Origin: Apostichopus japonicus
Taxonomy: Eukaryota; Echinodermata; Holothuroidea; Aspidochirotida; Stichopodidae
Assembly: GCF_037975245.1 (NCBI RefSeq)
Contig: NC_092579.1
Span: forward strand, 6,755,001-6,819,000
Direction of reading: 5' to 3'
DNA length: 64,000 nt
Part shown: positions 50,103-61,328 of the stretch, in pieces
Layout: every line of letters starts with the position of its first letter
How positions within the stretch are numbered: position 1 is the stretch's first letter
Made by a program: the position numbers and the translations under genes
The notes under the pieces: model-generated
What the model saw: only the letters and a program-made list of their open reading frames with translations
What the model was told of the DNA's origin: nothing
The model's database searches: none

Positions 50103-53100
50103 CTACCGACAACATGGGAAGACGAAAAACAAAGAGAATGAAAAATGAGAGAAAATAAATGTGTGGGACATTTGATGTCTTATAATTAATACGTACATAC
50201 AGAGGGCTAATCTTGTCCAGATATTTCAGTGTTTCGCAAAGTAATAATAAATAATAATATGCAACTTATACAGTGCAATATGCAAAGGCTTTAAAGCGCT
50301 TTACAAAACATAATACATAAAAACAAAGTCGTAAAACATAAATACAAAACCAATACACCTAACAAAGATAAAATTACACAATGTAAAGTAAAGGAAATGT
50401 TAAAAATACAGTGTAAAACTAAATCAAATATGTGAAAAACTACTAAAATAACTATGTAACTATTTTACAATATACAGAATCAATAATAGCATAAAACACA
50501 TAGCAAATATATATTGCACAAATATTGCAATGGAATTCAGTTATATAAAATGGTGACACTAAAACAGCCATAAAAGGAAAGATATATTTATGTGTCATAG
50601 TACTAGAAACACTAAGTACTAGAAAAACTATTTACAACAGACAAACCTAGGACCATCAGAAACATTAAAACCTTCAGCAGTTTGCATTTTACATATTTCA
50701 CAACAAGATGAATTCAGGCATGCAGGTAAGGTTACAGATTAACCTTTTCTTCATAGTAGGATACTGATAACCATAATTTTGAAAATAATCAAATTATTTT
50801 TTTTCTATTTCGGTTTCATTTCTTTGTGATTTATGGTTTGACCTTAGGGTAAAATTATTTTTTTCTATTTTGCTTGGAATGAAACAATATTTTGGTCAAA
50901 AATCAGTTTTATTCATCTGATAATCAAATCATACAATACACTAGTAAGACTGAGATGGTTAGGAGAGCCTAGAAAAAAAAGAAAAAACTAACAACAAGTA
51001 GATAGAGAAAAGAGTGTCAAATATAAAATAAAATAGAACTTTGCTGGTTCATAAATAATTGATTTAACATTTTAATATTTAATATTGACATTTAACATTG
51101 ATTTAATATTGATTTTACAAATTTGATGAAAACATTTTTGATTCAATATGCTTTGTACATTACCAACCAGTCCCTTTCCACAACCAAGTACAAAGTTGAC
51201 AAAGTTAAAGGCAACTTACCTCCTTAAATCCAAGTTTACTAAAGAGATTCAAGCTCTTGCTGTTTTTCATACCAATTTTGGCAGTGAATTTCTTCAACCC
51301 TAATTTATCCACACCTGAAAGAAAAATTGAAGAAGAAATTCCCATGAACAACTTGCAATGTATATAAAGCCAACAAAGGGTTACTTAGCTTTATTTAGAG
51401 GAAGGGTGACCAGAAGTACCCAATGTCCGAGGACGGTCCCAGCGAGTCACGCACTGTTGCCAGATGAAAAAGTGTTCCCTAAAACTTCCTAGATTTCATT
51501 CTCTGTTCCCTGATAATTACAAGTGTCTCAAATTATCTCCAAATTTGGATAAGTGTCATATATATATATTTCATGATCAGCTTTATTACCTCTGATCATT
51601 ACAAACCTCTCTGTGTGCAGATGAAATAATAGGTGTATTCTAAAAGCTTTTATAAGTCAGAATAATAAGATGCATATATACACGTTCAGGGCTGTGCCCA
51701 GGATTTCCTGAGTGCCGGTTATACTGATTTTTGAAGGTGCTCAGATGCCAAATGCTGGCACTTGTGTAGCTTTTGAAGCACATACACAAGTACTAGTTTT
51801 GCTAACAATTTACATTTTTAAATTTTTTTTTAGTGAAATATATTACGTACCTGGTAAAAATGATCTCTTCAAAAAGATTTTACAAGGGACCAATTGAGAG
51901 CTGTAAGTAATGTTTCTCACATGCGTAACTGATGAATTATTAGTCTGTATGATTTTGGCATAGGCTAGGCCCAATTTATGTTGAATATATTGTTACGAAT
52001 GTCGGGATTTTAGATGAAAATAGTGCTGGGCGGGATTCACGATTTTTAAGACAGTGCTGGGCAGTAATTTTTAGTGCTGGGCGGTGCCGCCCAGCGTGGG
52101 CACATCCCTGCACATTTATGCTTTCCACAAATTACATACCGTATTTCATCATCAGATATATCGCCTCTCTCCCAAATCCTCGGCCTCTACAAGATGGTTC
52201 TGTCAAGTCAGTAAAAAAAAGAGTTGTAATAAGTTATGATTCCATCTTTGAATACATTGGTATGTTTATGTAAACACTAAGTATCTCATGAAAAACTTTC
52301 ATAACATGGAAGCAAATGTTTAAATGAAGGACATCTAGTAGTTTGACAACGTGTTTAATACTGGCAGAGTGTGTTCAAGCAAAAGAACTCAGGCAAGGAT
52401 ATTCAGATATAACTAAATGTGAAATTATCACATGCAGTTACTGTACATAATGACGAAACAGGGATTTCATGTCGTTGTGATTCAGGTACTATAATTTAAG
52501 GGATATTCCAATGGCTGAAGTTGATTAGTTAAACAAATTCACTGCAAATCGAGTGAATAATGTTGTCATGACAATTAAGCTGAAAATTGTTTTGGCTTCT
52601 CTTTCAAATATTTCGATCATTGATCATTTATAATCAAGCAACCATATCTCGAGTTAAGGGCAAGATACCAAGATCGGCTGTTCATCTGACAGTTTGGAAT
52701 AATTTTCTCTTTAATGCAAGTGTTTCACTGTCGGCTTCTCGAATATTCCATTTTAAAAGTAAGCTGGTAAGATATGAACCAACACACTGTCAGCTCCAGA
52801 CTTCATACATCAGAACTGTTATCATGAAGATAGCACTGTGCACTCTTTAATACAATTCTATCACAAAGAACACCTATACTTCGCATGATCTCAATGCATC
52901 TGTCCCTATATAGGAGTTACTCAAATATATTGAATACAATTCCTATGGTCCTCAAGTTCCTTTACTTCATATTTTGCTAGCTAGTGATTCATTGAATCTA
53001 AAAAGTCATAAAAAAAATTTAAAATGTATGGCAACAAAAACAACCCCCCCCCCCATAGAAAAAAGAAAGAGATAAGGATCATCATAAAATTCTTGCAAGA

Positions 53101-56100
53101 ATTGTTTGAGCTTGAAACTAATAGACGCTCATTTGACGAAGAGAAACCAATATATAATTGACTATTCTGTGCAATTCACTTATCTGCACTTGAGAAGGTC
53201 AAACTGTGACAGCTGGCTCATACACATGCACATATCCTGATTGTTCATCATTATTGTCCAAAGCCTAGTGGTTATGGTGTACGCATATAAAGCAGGAGGC
53301 CCAGGTTCAAATCCTGGTGGAGGCTGGAAGTTTTTGCACTGTTCTGAATTTTCCAACTCACTACGATTTCAATATTATATAGATATTCATTGTCGTTTAC
53401 CTCCATTTCATTAAGAAAGTCTGTTCAAAGTATCTCTTTCTAGATTCGGATTTAGGAATCATCATTTATGATTTCCAGTTGGTTAGAATCATGTTTGATC
53501 TCTAGGGTAAGGCAAATATGTCACCAAAAACAGAACTAGTATTGTTCGATACAGGTGACAAACGCCTACAGTGGAATTACGACTTTCCGTACCGGTTTCG
53601 AACCTCTGGACAAACAATCAGCGTCCATAGCCTAGTGGTTAGGGTTAGGATTATTAAAAAAAGTGTCTGGTAATTCTATGAATGCTATCACAAAGGAACA
53701 TTGAATGGGTTGTTAACTCTAGGAAAGTAATAACCTTTGGAATTACAATGAAACCACAAGTCAGATGTTTGATGCTGTCCTGGAAAAGCGTCTTTGTTTA
53801 CTTCCTCTGTAAACGGTTGGCTTTTTGATTTTGAATGAAGTGGCTTCAATTCATAAAAGATAGAAGGAAAAAAAAAAGAAAAAAAACTTGGCATATCTTT
53901 TCTTGTTTGTGCACTAAATTTGTGTCCATGTTAGTCGGATATTCCTTTGATGTCGTCCTGGAAAAGCAACTCTGTTGACTTCCTCTGTAAACTGTTCCCT
54001 TTTTTATACTTGAATGAAGTGGCTACAATTCATAAAAGTAAAGGTTGACAAAAAAAAGACAGAAAAACAAAACTGGCATGACATTTCCTGTTTGTGCACT
54101 AAATCTTTGTGATGTGAAAGAGGAGTGTGGAAAGGTGGGGGGGGGGGGTTGGGTGTGGGGGGAGTGATGAGGACAGAAATCAAGAGCTTACCAGCAACCA
54201 TTATTTCAATTTCTGCAACAGATTTGTCTTCGTCGTTGTTCAGGAATAGATTGACATCTCCACTCATACAATCTGAAAAAGAAATTATCAGTCATCAGAT
54301 TTTTCACACCACGTCCAAAATTCCTACAATCAACGCACAAAATCAACTGAATGACTAAAAAAACACATTAGAATGTGTAACAAAATAACCAATCGGCATT
54401 GAGCACATGAACCTTCATGAATACTAAGAGGCTCGATGCTCTTTCATTTGACCACAAATGCATCAATCAAGATATATTACCTTAATAATTTTTGGTCTGT
54501 CGAACATTTAGATGGCACTGGTGAATATTTATACCAGAGAAAAAGTGAAAAGGTTTGTGACAATATCTGCATAGCTATGTTTCCAACATATTTTGAGTTG
54601 CACAAAGTAACAAAGTATTTGGCTCATTCTATGTTGGGACCATTAATGTAGCCAGCAACAACTGTTACAAACATTAGTACATTCAATGATAATTTGCAGA
54701 ACCAGACAGTTACTGTTACCTTTCTGTATAATTCATGCCCTTCCCCTCACCCCCTCCCTCAACCCTGAATGGACCAGATCAGAGAATAGTTATCTGGTAA
54801 CCTGTGCGGCAAGATGCTACAAGAAATAACCAAATTGCTACAGTATAGACAATGTGCATAGATGGATAGCATGTATTACATATATACAATATCCCTCTTT
54901 ACTATTTAAGAAGTTTATGAGTCCATCTCAAAAGTGACATGCAAAGATTGCTCAATGAATCATCTCCTAGTTTTGAAAATCTTACAGTATGAGTTATACA
55001 TTCCAACCTACAGGTGCTAATAACAGAATTTTCTTTCAACAAGCTGTCAATCTAGTATGGATAGCCAACATGACTGATTCATGTTTTGAACCTTCGATCA
55101 AATCTATTTGGTAAAAGAAATTGCATAAAAAACCTTCAAAATTACCTTCCTCGGAGAGAGAAGCCCTCTTCCACTTATCCAAGTCCATTATAAGAAAAGT
55201 CAGTTCTGTGTGGTAACAAAAGGAGAAAGGAAAAATGGAAAATGGAAAGTTAGAATGGTAAAAGCATGATTCATATGCACCTATAGTCCTATAGTATGTT
55301 CTGTCCTACTCCATAACAATGTGCTATTGTCTGCTGCACAAAATGACTACTGAAGCTCTTTAGATGATAACTCTATCTGATTTCCAGCATTCAATTTGAG
55401 TACCTTTTAACATATATACTGAGTAATTCTGATAACATTAGGTTCCATTTTATACCAATGTCCAAGTACCGAGTTTGCATATCGAGTACCAGTCTCCCGA
55501 TGCAATTTTTGGGGTTGCGAGTTCGAGTACCAATTATCAGTGTCTGTGTACACCGTTTTGTATTCTAAGTAATGAGAGGAATATTATCTATGTATTGTAA
55601 CATGCTGTATTGAGGTAAGTTCATTTGAAGAAAACCAGCTGTGCAGTCTATTGGATACAAAACTATACCAAATGTTTGTTTTTTTTAGTCTTCAAAACCT
55701 GAAACCACTTTAGGTACTTCTATGTCACGGATGCTGTAATATTCTTGATGATAATGATACAAGAGATGATTCAAAGAGGAGTTGTCATTGCTTTGACTTC
55801 TGTATTCAGAGTGTCTCATTATACACACTCATTGTTCTTAACTACTTCTACTAACATGCGTCATATGTCATATACAAACATTCCTAAGAGTGACCACAGC
55901 CCCATGCTTCTTAGCGTAGGTTGGTGGTTACAATAACAGGTCATATTGTGGTTGCTATAGGGTGGTGTACAATACAATACTGTAGAATGAGTGCAATATG
56001 TTAGAGATGCATCATTGGTATTGTATTGAAGCGAAACAACCATTTGAGGAGAAAAAGGAACTCAGAAGTCAAAACAATAAGAGTGAAAATCAAATCTACA

Positions 56101-59100
56101 GTACGAAAAAATACCATAGTGCTGGGGAACAGCATTTAGGAATTGTACGTACAGTAATTATTAGCATGATACTCAGATTTAAAGTTCCTCTTTCACTGAT
56201 CAATAGAAAGCTTACCAGGCTCTAAACTACTCTTTTAATGAACTGTATGTCAGTGTTTCCTTTTTAATTATTTGCCCTTCATGCATTTTCAATAGTAATG
56301 CTTTGAATGCTACTATTCAATTTGAAAATCAAGCCCATTGCTAAATTACTTACAACACTTAGCAGTTTAATTCAAACAATATTGCACAAATATTCAAATA
56401 ACCTCTTTCACATGTAGATAAAAAACTGCAACTGAAAATTATCACCACTCAGCAATTGAGTGAACCATTCGATTAAAACGTAACACTTTCTCTTCGATCA
56501 ATTATCAACACTTATGCTTGTCTTTCTCATAACAAAATAAGTAAGTAGCTACACGTTTTGTTATTCAAATTCTGTGACAGGAAGCAATTTGTCTTAGCAT
56601 TTCATTAATCATCAACAAAGCAAGTTTCAAGTGATCCAAATAGGCTTTCCACAAAATGGTGCTAATTTCAAAAAGTTTAAAGGTCACATGTTGAAAAAGG
56701 GTGTCCAGTTTGTCATCCTATGAAAACACAGAAGATACAGGGTGCTTGAAATGCAACATCCCTGGAAATTTATATTTGAACTTTTTCTAAGCATACATTA
56801 TTAACACACAAAACCATAAAGATCTGTTTTGTCAATAATGTACAGAATAATACTTTTAAAACTTGTATGTAGTATGTATACATGCTCCTTTCCAAAGAAA
56901 ACTTAGAAATGTAAGCTATTATTATAGGCACACAAACAAGCTCAAACAAGCACAAACAATGCTCTCATATGCAAATGTCAAGCAAGCCTAAAATGCATAT
57001 CAATATGTTCGTCAAAGTTGTTGTCATGATAGGATGCAGCAAAGTAAGAAAAATATATCCCACCATTCTTTCAATCTTTCCAGATGGGGAAAGCAGACCT
57101 CACAGGCTGTATGAGCAGTTAACTTTACGTGTTCAAAGAGATGGATGGTTAAAGAGGGTCAAACAAATTTTTGATAAACTATTCTTTCTAATGTCATTGT
57201 TCAAAGCACTTGTAATGACGGTATGAGCAGTATGAAATATCCAGTTTCTATCTGATGAAAGATTTAAAAACTATTCATACTGTCAGTACAAGTGCTTCCA
57301 AGCATGACAGTATCAAGTGGTGTTAGCATTTGAAAATTTGTCCCCAACTGGCTGGAGTCAGGCACGTAGCCAGGAATTTGCCAAGGGAGGGGCAAACCTG
57401 TAGGCAAACTGAGCCGTAGATTCTGCATTGAAAACTATCTAAGCGTAGCGCCACCATGGGTTGGCGCTACGCATTTAAGAAAATTTTGGCAGAAAATGCC
57501 TCCCAGATCGCTGGAAATGGCACTTCTCAGGCCTTGTAAGTTGCATCTAAGCTTGAAATTACTAGCGATATCATAAAAACATACAAAAAAATATGCTCAA
57601 GGGGGGGGCGGTTGCGCCCTTCGTCCCCCCCCTTGGCTACGCACCTGGCTGGAGTTAGAAATAAAAACATGAGTGAAACTAGAGACTCACTGTTTTCATC
57701 TTGTTGCCAGCTCAACTGCATCTCATACTCCTCTTGAAGAGTGAGTGGCTCCGAGGCTGTTAGTTCTTGCAACTCTTTGGATTTCATCCACTCATGATAC
57801 CTGAAAAAAAAGGGGGAGGGGTGGGGGGCATTTACAGAAACTGCTTCAAGATAATCGAATGTTTTGTTCGATTAAGAAACATAGTATATATAGCCAGTAG
57901 TGTTTATGATGCATTGAACAATTTAGCATTATATAGTGTAGTTACCCTAATCAATTTTATGGATTTGACATATATAATACAAACAGTGTACAAAAACTGC
58001 TATACTGTACATATAGCTTGCATTGTGGTAGCAGTTTTCATTATTCATACTATTGTATTATATGACTGTCTAACAAATTCTAAAAAAATACGGTCACCTA
58101 TTGTCAGAGTTCATAGTAGAAGCCAATTAGCAATTTCTTATTTCCTTATCATGATTGCTGATGTCTGATTTTATACGAGAATTATTCTGATGAACTATCG
58201 TATTAATCAACAACTCGTGGTACAAAGGTTTTGTCAAGATATGCACTCCTTGTTCCAGAAGAAGGTACTTTTGATAGTTTTAATAACATTCATGGCAAAG
58301 CATAAAACACACCGACAGCTTGCAGAATAAGTAGGTCGGTGTAAATTGTTTATACATATATGATAACTGGCTGACAATTAATAGCCATTATGATGTAACT
58401 TCTAGTTTCATGTTATTAAGTTAATAAACTACAGTCAGGCAAACAGACCACAATAGGTGTATAGACTCATTCCTGCCTGGTGTGAGATATTCTCTTATTC
58501 AAATAGAGTGGAGTATGTGGTACATATATACTACTATCACTGTATCTAGTATCATTGCATCATCACTAGCTCATGCACCTTAGCCTTTTTTATTATCTGC
58601 TGCCACCCTTACATGTGACTGTCTGCTAATTCTAATTCCACACTATTCATTTTCACTTCCATTTGAATACTTGCCTGTTCCATCTTTCAATTTCAACCTG
58701 TTTCCTCTGTTTTTACCTGCCTGATGAATGGATCCTACTAGGATAAAAATGTTATGACCTCTAAATTTACAAACATTTACCAGGTTTTTTTGGCAGTAGC
58801 TATAGGCAACATACAGACATGGAACCCCTTGCTCCACCAATGACATCTATGGACATGGTGACAATGACTTTGTTGCCCTGCTTACCATTCAAAACGTCCC
58901 TTTACCAAAACGTCCCCGTACCAAAACGTACCCGCTTTGGGCCAAACGTCCCTGTTGGTCAAAACGTCCCCGTAAGTCAAAACGTCCCCGTCTATCACAT
59001 TCATTCACAGTTGTGAACATATATTAATTTTAAGTTATAATTTGGCTAAGTTATCACCATGCAAGTTGGATTACAGGCACTAAATAAATCATGAAGGACT

Positions 59101-60365
59101 ATATCGGAATATATATTTGGTATGAAAAAGGTATACGCTATATGTTTTTCAGTGAATTAAGGAATTAAGGAAGTTCTACAACAAGAATGTAAATAGTAAA
59201 AAATCCTTGCAAAATGACTTATTTACATCTATTTTACTTTTGATTTCGGAAATTTTGGTCAACAATTACATAACATTGAGATAATATTCATATTCCAGAT
59301 GATATAAACTTTTGAAATATAATCGTGAAATGTGTTGTAGCTTGGCCATGTACTTCTTTTCTTGAGCGCATATGCGGGAAATGTCCCTGGGGATGGGGGA
59401 GGGGGTTGAAAAGTTGCTTCATATCGACATTTTTGAACATTGCAAAGAGCCCATGTGCTACTAGGAAAATATATCACTTTCATCTAGCCCGTCTCGCATA
59501 TTCCAAAAGTAACTTGTTGTATGTAAACAAAAACAAAAATCTTTTTATTCCCTTTCCTCAATATCGTATATATATTCATTCAGAAACCAACTCGTGTTTA
59601 AAAAAAATCCTATTACCCTACAGCGCTCTTGCATTCCCTTTTCCATTTATATTATCTTACATCAGAAAATAATACTCAAAAATATTTCCGCCCTCATAGC
59701 CAGCACTTCCCACTCCTAAAAACTGTGTTTTCAACCTAAACTGTACTTATCCTTACTTTTTGATTTGAACTAAAAACATCCACACTGGCATTCCAACTGA
59801 TTATAAAAGCGGGGACGTTTTGACTCACAGGGACGTTTTGACTGCGGGGACATTTTGGTAAAAAGCGGGGACGTTTTGGTCATAAAAAAGCGGGACGTTT
59901 TGGTAAAGGGCCGTTTTTACTGGATACTGTTGCCCTTTAATGTTCATAAATTAATAACCTTTTTTAATACAATACAGAAACTCTTGTGTCTCCACAAATT
60001 AATTTTTTCATACTTGCATTTCATTTTTAAACCTTCATAACAATTTCCTCACTTCTTTTATGGACTCTCGTAACAAATTATGTTTCCATGTACCTGAACT
60101 TTCAGTGAAATGTCATGTATTGTGCCAACAGCAGCTATGTATATGAACCCCTACTCCCTTTCTCATTCCTTGTGATGAACTCTAAAAGTTATAAAATGAT
60201 ACTATAGTTATTGTTAGTGATACTCTTTATATTTCATGGAATATACTATTGAAATAAGAGTAAATGGCAATAGCAAACAAATGCTTACCTCAACACATGT
60301 TGCTTCTTGTAAGGCACTAATATCACTTTTCTGCCAAGGATAGAACAAGTCTCATTGATCTTCAT
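49974..60365 (-). CDS. NAT9: N-acetyltransferase 9 (NAT9), GNAT family, 7 exons
   Basis: Read on the minus strand, the coding exons are 60365-60289, 57800-57691, 55205-55146, 54272-54192, 52199-52140, 51314-51220 and 50102-49974. They join in frame to 612 nt, 203 residues plus TGA; human NAT9 is about 207. Diagnostic blocks are YHEWMKSKELQELTASEPL (27-45), GDVNLFL (87-93), and EPSCRGRGFG (110-119), which holds the acetyl-CoA-binding R-x-x-G-x-G motif of GNAT enzymes, plus FQEVTLEL near the C-terminus. NAT9 is a cytosolic GNAT protein of the RimJ-like group; the fly protein has been linked to microtubule stability (family knowledge). The start has A at -3. The gene converges on ADAP and is head-to-head with a candidate mitochondrial gene. 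Its introns are rich in transposons. Confidence 0.96.
51220..51314 (-). CDS. NAT9: NAT9 exon 6
   Basis: Encodes GVDKLGLKKFTAKIGMKN, then SKSLNLFSKLGFKE. This is the GNAT motif-B region, in which a residue on the N..S...F.KLGF helix contacts CoA in the family. The acceptor is TTTCTTTCAG and the donor GAG|GTAAGT, phase 0. Confidence 0.94.
51687..52110. mobile_element. hAT-like element with CAGGGMTGTGCCCA termini, NAT9 intron 5
   Basis: The left end CAGGGCTGTGCCCAGG and right end CGTGGGCACATCCCTG are inverted repeats with two mismatches. Inner tandem GTGCTGGGCGG blocks sit near the right end (52024-52096). The flanks CACGTT and CACATT are similar, but not a clean 8-bp duplication. Length 424 bp. 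Confidence 0.68.
52140..52199 (-). CDS. NAT9: NAT9 exon 5: acetyl-CoA binding loop
   Basis: A 60-nt exon encoding EPSCRGRGFGREAIYLMMKY. R114, G117 and G119 form the R-x-x-G-x-G pyrophosphate-binding motif of GNAT proteins. The acceptor is CTTGACAG and the donor G|GTATGT, phase 1. A 424-bp DNA element (51687-52110) starts 29 bp past it in the intron. Confidence 0.94.
53259..53372 (+). mobile_element. tRNA-derived SINE family 1, copy 2
   Basis: AAGCCTAGTGGTTATGGTGT and B box GGTTCAAATCCTGG are followed by GGAGGCTGGAAGTTTTTGCA and the CCAACTCACTACGATTT body. The leader is missing. It is in NAT9 intron 4. Confidence 0.7.
53590..53650 (+). mobile_element. SINE family 1, leader-end fragment
   Basis: Holds the leader (ACCGGTTTCGAACCTCTGG..CAATCAGCG) and A-box region (ATAGCCTAGTGGTTAGGG), then stops. 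It is a 3'-truncated piece about 220 bp past copy 2. Confidence 0.6.
53771..54112 (+). repeat. ~178-bp tandem duplication in NAT9 intron 4
   Basis: Units 53771-53924 and 53949-54112 share GTCCTGGAAAAGC, CTTCCTCTGTAAAC, TGAATGAAGTGGCTWCAATT and TGTTTGTGCACTAAAT blocks. They are diverged in the A-rich centre. Confidence 0.75.
54192..54272 (-). CDS. NAT9: NAT9 exon 4
   Basis: Encodes DCMSGDVNLFLNNDEDKSVA then EIEIMVA. The GDVNLFL strand and the E-I-E-I-M-V strand form the core sheet that precedes the acetyl-CoA loop. The acceptor is CTTTTTCAG and the donor G|GTAAGC, phase 1. Confidence 0.95.
55146..55205 (-). CDS. NAT9: NAT9 exon 3
   Basis: A 60-nt exon encoding KLTFLIMDLDKWKRASLSEE. This is a central GNAT beta strand with the LD..KW pattern. 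The acceptor is CCACACAG and the donor G|GTAATT, phase 1. It is too short to be found as an open frame; it was recognised by homology to the NAT9 family and by phase. Confidence 0.9.
57359..57647 (+). mobile_element. hAT-like MITE with perfect 8-bp target duplication, NAT9 intron 2
   Basis: The element runs CAGGCACGTAGCCAGG to GGCTACGCACCTG. It is flanked by identical GCTGGAGT at 57351-57358 and 57648-57655. A perfect inner hairpin has arms GCGTAGCGCCA (57443-57453) and TGGCGCTACGC (57462-57472). Length 289 bp. It is the best reference for the GCGCCACCATGG family in the window. Confidence 0.92.
57691..57800 (-). CDS. NAT9: NAT9 exon 2
   Basis: Encodes RYHEWMKSKELQELTASEPL, then the LQEEYEMQLSWQQDEN block, which is almost family-invariant. 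The acceptor is TTTTTTTCAG and the donor A|GTGAGT, phase 1. A hAT-like MITE ends 43 bp past the donor (57647). Confidence 0.96.
58880..59927. mobile_element. Foldback-like element with six-fold tandem-repeat arms, NAT9 intron 1
   Basis: The left arm (58891-58996) has six AAAACGTCCCCGTA-type repeats. The right arm (59811-59920) has six repeats of the reverse complement (GCGGGGACGTTTTGGTAA). TGTTGCCCT lies at both edges (58871-58879 and 59928-59936), a 9-bp target duplication. The 0.8-kb centre is AT-rich without a recognised transposase. Tandem-repeat inverted arms plus a 9-bp duplication fit Foldback or Mutator-like elements. Confidence 0.8.
60289..60365 (-). CDS. NAT9: NAT9 exon 1
   Basis: Encodes residues 1-25 plus two bases of Arg26: MKINETCSILGRKVILVPY and onward, matching the first beta strand (LG.KV.LVPY) of NAT9. 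The donor AG|GTAAGC is phase 2. The start context is CACGATGA. Confidence 0.92.
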
Positions 60366-61183
60366 CGTGCTTGAAATGTATAATTTGACTCAATATAATC
60401 TGCAAATTTACAAAACAACAGACTCACTGAATATATTTGCCCAAAAAAATCCCCCCAAAAAATCCAAAACCATTATTTCATGTTTTTCTTCGATTTTAAT
60501 ACTCTCAAATATACTATATGATTGACAAACTAACTTGGGAAAACTCTATATATATATGCATGATACTATTTCACTTTTTCAGTGTTCATTCAGCTAAAAC
60601 ATATGGCCAATTGAGAGCAATTGACACCTGCGAGAAATTATGAAAACAAAAGTCATGTTGGCAACAAATGATATTGATAGATCACGACACTATTCTACTA
60701 TGCCTAAACTCGATAAAGATCATTAATGACTAGCACCATAATCTACTATTACTAACCCATGTAAAGCTTCAGTTCAGACAATTTAGTATACTATTACTAC
60801 AGTAATTAGCTTAGGCCGCGACTAAGTACTACTGGCGCTACGTAATATTATTGGTAAGTTCACCATATCCTGTACGGAGCTTACCAGTATTATGTCACAA
60901 AATGAAAATTTATGCATTCATCAATAACATCACCATTCATAAACCAAGATGTTACCTTGCGATCGCAATTTCGTCTTTCCCCTCTTCCATAAGTTACCAC
61001 TAGGCCTATATTCATTATTCTCACATGCATGTGGCAATGGTCATATGTGACATCAGTAGTAGAGCTTGTGCATAGTCGTTTCCAGCAAAACAACTTCCAA
61101 GTTGCAACACATGCTGTGCTCAAACACGAAAGCCAAAGATTCCTACCGCTGTTACTGTGCTTTTGGTATTCAACTACGTCAAC
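60366..61183. promoter_or_regulatory. Inferred bidirectional promoter between NAT9 and a + strand gene
   Basis: The two start codons face away from each other across 818 bp. CpG dinucleotides cluster at about 60813-60845 and 60958-60985, unlike the AT-rich introns nearby. Head-to-head genes this close usually share a promoter. No core promoter motif was identified with certainty. Confidence 0.4.
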
Positions 61184-61295
61184 ATGGCTTCTATTTGTAG
61201 ACAACTCCTCCGTGGATCGCAGACATTTGCAATCAAAACAGCAGTCAGAGCATCGACCACACAGCCAATGACATTTGCAAGATGCATGAGCTCAG
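61184..61295 (+). CDS. Candidate first exon with mitochondrial presequence (gene continues outside window)
   Basis: ATG at 61184 sits in AACATGG, a near-ideal start context. The 37 complete codons read MASICRQLLRGSQTFAIKTA, then VRASTTQPMTFARCMSS. There are five Arg/Lys, no acidic residue, regularly spaced hydrophobics and an R-C-M-S-S segment resembling a processing site: a typical matrix-targeting peptide. A donor CAG|GTTTAG follows at 61296. Unspliced reading stops 11 codons later, so splicing is needed. No second exon was recognised in the remaining 2.7 kb. The mature product is unknown. Confidence 0.5.
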
Positions 61296-61328
61296 GTTTA
61301 GCATGGAATATTTCATTTTGCTTTTAGA

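Noticed and set aside
57767-58168. 133-codon + strand frame over NAT9 exon 2 and intron 1
   Set aside because: It is antisense to a confirmed exon at its start; the rest is AT-rich intron giving Ile/Val/Tyr-rich chance sequence. No family match.
60890-61204. 104-codon - strand frame upstream of NAT9
   Set aside because: It overlaps the better-supported presequence exon on the other strand and lies in the shared promoter. Its amino-acid string is Cys/Thr-rich without any recognisable domain.
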